Below, piece after piece: positions 60,399-64,000 of a DNA stretch of 64,000 nt. The stretch is taken from assembly GCF_026625605.1 (NCBI RefSeq), contig NZ_CP113054.1:2604001-2668000 (forward strand). Direction: 5' to 3'. Position numbers and translations under genes: made by a program. The notes beneath the pieces were generated by a model. The model ran no database searches. It was not told where the DNA came from and saw nothing but the letters and a program-made list of their open reading frames with translations. Origin of the DNA: Luteolibacter sp. SL250. Its GTDB lineage: Bacteria; Verrucomicrobiota; Verrucomicrobiia; Verrucomicrobiales; Akkermansiaceae. The stretch's first letter is position 1. Each line of letters opens with the position of its first letter.

Positions 60399-61610
60399 TC
60401 AATGGGCGAGGGGAAGGGTGATGAGGAATTTCGTTTCCTTCCCGGGAGTTGAAGTCACCCCGACGGTGCCATGGTGCGCTTCGATCGCGCGTTTGACGAT
60501 GGAGAGCCCCAGCCCCGTTCCCTTGATTTCCTGCTGAGAGTGGTGTTTCTCCACGCGGTAGAAGCGGCGGAAAATGTGGGGAAGATCCGCGCTGGGGATG
60601 CCGACCCCGCTGTCGGAAACCCAGATCTCGATCTTGTCGTTGGCATTCCTCGATCCGATGGCGATCTGGAGCCCGGGCCGCGGGTTCTGTTTGAGCGCGT
60701 TCTCCACCAGATTGAAAAGCACCTGAGTGAAATAAAAGCGGTCGCCGTGGAGAACCACCTCCGGATCCGCGAGATTGACGTTCACCGTGGCGGAGTGCTC
60801 GCGGATGACAGACTCCAGCCGCTCGAGGATGTCACTGATGCAGGAACGGAGCTTGAATGGTTCGATCTTGAGCGCATTGGCCTCTCCCGACTCCAGCCGG
60901 GAAATGACCAGCATGTCCTCCACGATGCGTGAGATCCGCTCCGTGTGCTTCCGCATGATCTCCAGGAAACGGCGGGCCATCGCCGGTTCCGAAAGCATGT
61001 CATCCTCGATCAGGTTCTCGAGATAGCCGTTGATGATCGCCAGAGGCGTGCGCAGCTCGTGGGAGGCATTCGCGACGAAGTCCTTCCGGATCTGCTCCAA
61101 CTGGTGCTCCGCGGTCACATCCCGGATCACCACCCGGATGACCGGCATCTCGTCCTTTGAAACCACGAGCGGAGCGGCATCGATGACCCATGCGTTGACG
61201 CCGCGGGTTTCCTGATCACCCCGTGGAGAGGTCTGCTGGCTCAGCACCACCTGGGACTGCACGGGTTCCCCGGATTCCAGGCAGAGGAACAGGGGTTGGG
61301 ACAACCGGGGATCGAGGAACGCCTCCCGGACCGGCCGTCCGACCAGTTCCCTGCCGCCGAACATCGCGGATGCGGACTTGTTCGCGAAACGGATGACCGA
61401 CTCCTTGTCGATCAGGAAGACGGCGTCGCCCAGAGCGTTCAGCAGGCGGTCGCGCTCTCCCCGGGCTTGGTCGAGATCCGCCTGGAGGCGGGCTTTCCAG
61501 CCATCGACTTCGCGTTGGTAGGCTGCTTGTGAAATTCTCAAGCGGATGATGATGAAGACCAGCGCTGCAAAAGCGCCGGCGATGAAAAGGATGGTGGCGG
61601 GGTGATTCAT
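60399..61610 (-). CDS. phoR: PhoR-type sensor histidine kinase
   Basis: The 403-residue protein has an N-terminal membrane helix (about 5-22), a PAS-like domain (about 54-170), the dimerisation His184 in FVANASHELRTPLAIINGYLE and an ATPase domain with VENALKQNP, DSGVGIP and KGTGLGLSIVKRA. Single N-terminal helix and PAS fit PhoR, the phosphate-starvation sensor. The ATG at 61610 overlaps the response-regulator stop (ATGA). No pst or phoU genes are in the window. Confidence 0.85.
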   Translation of the reverse strand: MNHPATILFIAGAFAALVFIIIRLRISQAAYQREVDGWKARLQADLDQARGERDRLLNALGDAVFLIDKESVIRFANKSASAMFGGRELVGRPVREAFLDPRLSQPLFLCLESGEPVQSQVVLSQQTSPRGDQETRGVNAWVIDAAPLVVSKDEMPVIRVVIRDVTAEHQLEQIRKDFVANASHELRTPLAIINGYLENLIEDDMLSEPAMARRFLEIMRKHTERISRIVEDMLVISRLESGEANALKIEPFKLRSCISDILERLESVIREHSATVNVNLADPEVVLHGDRFYFTQVLFNLVENALKQNPRPGLQIAIGSRNANDKIEIWVSDSGVGIPSADLPHIFRRFYRVEKHHSQQEIKGTGLGLSIVKRAIEAHHGTVGVTSTPGKETKFLITLPLAH

Positions 61611-62323
61611 CGTTCGGCGGCGGCCATGCAATAACCGACGCCCCGGACAGTTTCAATCCATGCTCCGTGGTCCCCGAGCTTTTGCCGGAGCCGCTTCATG
61701 TGGGTGTCCAGCGTCCGGCTGTGGACCTCGTCGCTGTAGCCCCAGACGGTTCTGAGCAGATCATTGCGGTCCTGCGGCTTGCCGGAGCGCTCGCAGAGGT
61801 AAAGGAGCAGCTTGAATTCCGTGGAGGTCAGGTCAACCGGTTCTCCATCCAGGTAGAATTTCAAGGCGTTCTTGTCGAAACGGAACGGGCCGTAGGTGAA
61901 ATCCACGGCCCCTGGAGGGGCTTCCGAGCGTTTGAGGATGGCCTGCACCCGGAGCATGAGTTCCTTCGGGCTGAAAGGTTTCGTCAGGTAGTCGTCCGCG
62001 CCGACTTCCAGTCCCTGGATCCGGTCCTCCGTCTGGGCTCTCGCCGTCAGCATGATGACCGGGGTATTCACCGTCCGGGTATCCCTCCGCAGTTCCCGGA
62101 AGACGGCGTAGCCGTCACGGCCCGGCAGCATCAGGTCCAGGATGATCAGGGCCGGACGCTCCTTGAGCGCGATTTCCGTGCCGGCGATCCCGTCATGGGC
62201 TTTCAGTACCTCGAATCCGTTTCTCTGGAGATTGAACCCGATCAGATCCGCGATGTCCCTTTCGTCCTCGACGACCAATATCTTGTGCATCGGGACGATT
62301 TGTAGCGGGGCATCTGCGCTCAT
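61607..62323 (-). CDS. phoB: PhoB-type response regulator
   Basis: The 238-residue OmpR/PhoB-family regulator has a receiver (about 14-127; D63 in IILDLMLPGRDG; LTKPFSPKEL) and a winged-helix DNA-binding domain (about 140-235: VDLTSTEFKLLLYLCERSGKPQDRNDLLRTVWGY ... RTLDTHMKRLRQKLG). Coupled to phoR by ATGA. The start may be the ATG at 62323 or the one at 62290 (MHKILVVEDE). Confidence 0.88.
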   Translation of the reverse strand: MSADAPLQIVPMHKILVVEDERDIADLIGFNLQRNGFEVLKAHDGIAGTEIALKERPALIILDLMLPGRDGYAVFRELRRDTRTVNTPVIMLTARAQTEDRIQGLEVGADDYLTKPFSPKELMLRVQAILKRSEAPPGAVDFTYGPFRFDKNALKFYLDGEPVDLTSTEFKLLLYLCERSGKPQDRNDLLRTVWGYSDEVHSRTLDTHMKRLRQKLGDHGAWIETVRGVGYCMAAAER

Positions 62324-62350
62324 GAGAAATGGGGTAATGTGACAAATCGG

Positions 62351-63256
62351 TCACATCAAGTCCTGGGAAACGTAGGTTCCCGGGAGGGTTGTGCGGGCCA
62401 CGCTGATCTTCACCCCGGCCGCGATGGACGTGTTCACGCCGGTCTTCACCCCGTCTCCGATCATGGCTCCAAGCTTGAGCCTGCCGGTGTTGATGGGTTT
62501 TCCATGGATGGTGGAGACATGCTGGCGGCCGTCATGACGGTGGTTCTCCGTGGCGGTCCCCGCCCCCAATGTGACATGGGTGCCAACAATGGAATCACCA
62601 ACGTAACATTGTCGTGAGATATAGGTGTTATTGTATATAATGGAATTTTTCACCTCCGCACCGTTCCCCACAAAACAGTTGGCACCGATGCTGGTGGCGC
62701 CACGGATGTAGGCATTCGGTCCGATCTGGCTGTTTGGTCCGATAAGGACGGGACCTTCGATGACCGTGCCGGGAAGGATGCGTGAACCTTTGCCCAGCCG
62801 GACCACACCGGTGAGGGTGGCGAGCGGGCTGACATCACCCAGCAGGGAGGTTTCATCCATCATGGCCAGCACTTCCTCGTGCATGCGCAGCAGATCCCAA
62901 GGATAGACCACCGGGAAGCAATCCGCATCCGTGACGATCTTGTCAGTCACCTGCTCGGGATCCTCATTTCCTTTCCATGCCAGGATGGCTCCGTCGGAAT
63001 CACATAACTTCGCGGCTCCAGGATTGCGGGCGAGGATCATCAACGCGCCGATTTCGATCCAGGTGTCGATGGGGATGCGGATGGTCCGCGGGCAGGCGTC
63101 CTTGGGGGAAATCATCTCGAAACCCGCCCGGACCAGCTCCGTGGAGAGGAGGTCGCGCATCGGGATGTTCGCGATCAGGCAGCTCCCAAGCTCCCGGTTG
63201 GATGTGATTGGGGCGCAGTAAGTGGGGTTTTTCGGAGGCAGCAATGTCGCTTTCAT
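62351..63256 (-). CDS. Left-handed beta-helix (hexapeptide) protein, GlmU-C-terminal-like
   Basis: From the ATG at 63256 the product is 301 residues. The C-terminal two thirds are hexapeptide repeats: GVVRLGKGSRILPGTVIEGPVLIGPNSQIGPNAYIRG...IGANCFVGNGAEVKNSIIYNNTYISRQCYVGDSIVG, then LGAGTATENHRHDG, like the acyltransferase part of GlmU. The N-terminal nucleotidyltransferase domain of GlmU is replaced by an unrelated region of about 130 residues. It may acylate a sugar nucleotide but this is inference. Confidence 0.75.
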   Translation of the reverse strand: MKATLLPPKNPTYCAPITSNRELGSCLIANIPMRDLLSTELVRAGFEMISPKDACPRTIRIPIDTWIEIGALMILARNPGAAKLCDSDGAILAWKGNEDPEQVTDKIVTDADCFPVVYPWDLLRMHEEVLAMMDETSLLGDVSPLATLTGVVRLGKGSRILPGTVIEGPVLIGPNSQIGPNAYIRGATSIGANCFVGNGAEVKNSIIYNNTYISRQCYVGDSIVGTHVTLGAGTATENHRHDGRQHVSTIHGKPINTGRLKLGAMIGDGVKTGVNTSIAAGVKISVARTTLPGTYVSQDLM

Positions 63257-63447
63257 GGGCTTTCTATCAATTTCAGCACAGAAGCCGTCAGACTCACGCT
63301 TTTTCATCAACCTGGGTGATGATTTTCATGCCGGTGCAGATTGCCGGTGGTGGTTGCACGGTGCATGGGGACAGGCATCCCCGGAGGCCTGTATCTCCCG
63401 GCGTTGCGTTGTTCCGTAACTGGTACGTCGCCTGCGCGTGAGGTGGT

Positions 63448-64000
63448 ATGAAAGTCGCGGGAGATACCCTGAAAGGAAAGACGGCTCTGGTGACCGGCGC
63501 GGGTTCGGGCATCGGCAGGGCCACCGCCAAGCTGCTGGCCCATGCCGGAGCGAAAGTCGCCCTCCTGGCGAGGACGGAAGAGGATATCCGGAAAGTCTGG
63601 AATGAGATCGGCGGCGCCGGGTCAGGGCACCTGATGTTTACCGCGGACGTTGCGGATGAAGGGGCTATGAAGGGGGTCTTCGATGGGATCGCCGCGGAGT
63701 GGGATGGATTGCAGATCGTGGTGGCCAACGCCGGTATCAACGGGACGTGGGCTCCGCTTGCGGAGATCACCTTGGAGGAGTGGAATGAAACGCTGGGAAT
63801 CAACCTCACCGGCACCTTTCTGACAGTGAGGGGAGCCTATCCCATGTTGAAAAAGCGGGGTGGGTCGGTGGTGATCGTCTCCTCGGTCAATGGCAACCGG
63901 ATGTTCAGCAATACCGGGGCAACCGCGTACTCCTGCTCGAAAGCCGGTCAGACCGCCTTTGCGAAGATGACCGCGCTGGAGTTCGCGAAAGATCACATCC
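63448..64000 (+). CDS. Short-chain dehydrogenase/reductase (3' end missing)
   Basis: My reading from the ATG at 63448 (after a good GAGGTGG site) gives MKVAGDTLKGKTALVTGAGSGIGRA, with the TGxxxGxG NAD(P) motif, NAGIN (94-98), a Ser in VVIVSSVNG (about 145) and YSCSK (Tyr161, Lys165). The frame runs off the right edge after 184 codons. The rest (C-terminal helix-beta) is missing. Substrate unknown. The 191-bp gap before it (63257-63447) has no gene I can support. Confidence 0.92.
   Translation, partial: MKVAGDTLKGKTALVTGAGSGIGRATAKLLAHAGAKVALLARTEEDIRKVWNEIGGAGSGHLMFTADVADEGAMKGVFDGIAAEWDGLQIVVANAGINGTWAPLAEITLEEWNETLGINLTGTFLTVRGAYPMLKKRGGSVVIVSSVNGNRMFSNTGATAYSCSKAGQTAFAKMTALEFAKDHI

Overview
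The window is a high-GC bacterial chromosome segment, gene-dense and with intact reading frames. Gene content points to a Gram-negative member of the Verrucomicrobiota/Planctomycetota group, possibly near Luteolibacter. The evidence is two secreted proteins carrying SHD1-like domains, an OprB-type porin, LolA, TonB-independent envelope genes and a diverged type VI secretion system (T6SS). The taxonomic placement is inference; no rRNA is present.

Region 1 (1-14840, minus strand) is a T6SS operon read right to left: tagH-like, tssK, tssL, tssM, a TagF-like protein, tssA, tssB, tssC, hcp, tagJ/impE, tssE and tssF (cut by the left edge). Together these encode the membrane complex (TssL, TssM), baseplate parts (TssK, TssE, TssF), sheath (TssB, TssC) and inner tube (Hcp). 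TssG, ClpV/TssH and VgrG are not in the window and may lie to the left. TssB carries an insertion of about 80 residues.

Region 2 (14865-28995) is an accessory block that looks devoted to T6SS control and envelope assembly. It has a membrane-anchored von Willebrand A (vWA) protein, two paralogous Ser/Thr kinases with different tails, a pseudokinase with Sel1-like repeats, a possible degenerate kinase, a TssJ-like lipoprotein, another small lipoprotein, a protein with a non-catalytic FGE/SUMF-like domain and a coiled-coil membrane protein. One kinase ends in nine 44-residue coiled-coil repeats. The set resembles a rearranged, expanded form of the PpkA threonine-phosphorylation pathway known from Pseudomonas. 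A tRNA-Thr gene (29110-29185) marks the change to ordinary chromosomal genes.

Region 3 (29375-43767) holds uxaC, an exported lactonase, an SHD1-esterase, a ClC channel, valS, a helix-hairpin-helix/zinc-ribbon membrane protein, a thioredoxin-like lipoprotein, trxB, an alpha/beta hydrolase and a coupled DUF2156/OprB pair.

Region 4 (43778-49496, minus) has a short AraC-type regulator and a three-gene signalling operon (methyltransferase, double hybrid kinase, response regulator).

Region 5 (49700-64000) is mostly housekeeping: aroG-type DAHP synthase, tlyA, a transglutaminase, lolA, a DedA protein, plsY-gpsA, a cyclophilin, a zinc/manganese-type ABC transporter, ctaA, nadD, phoB-phoR, a left-handed beta-helix protein and a short-chain dehydrogenase cut by the right edge. 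Ribosome binding sites are generally weak, and several starts were chosen from family length or ATGA/GTGA overlaps.
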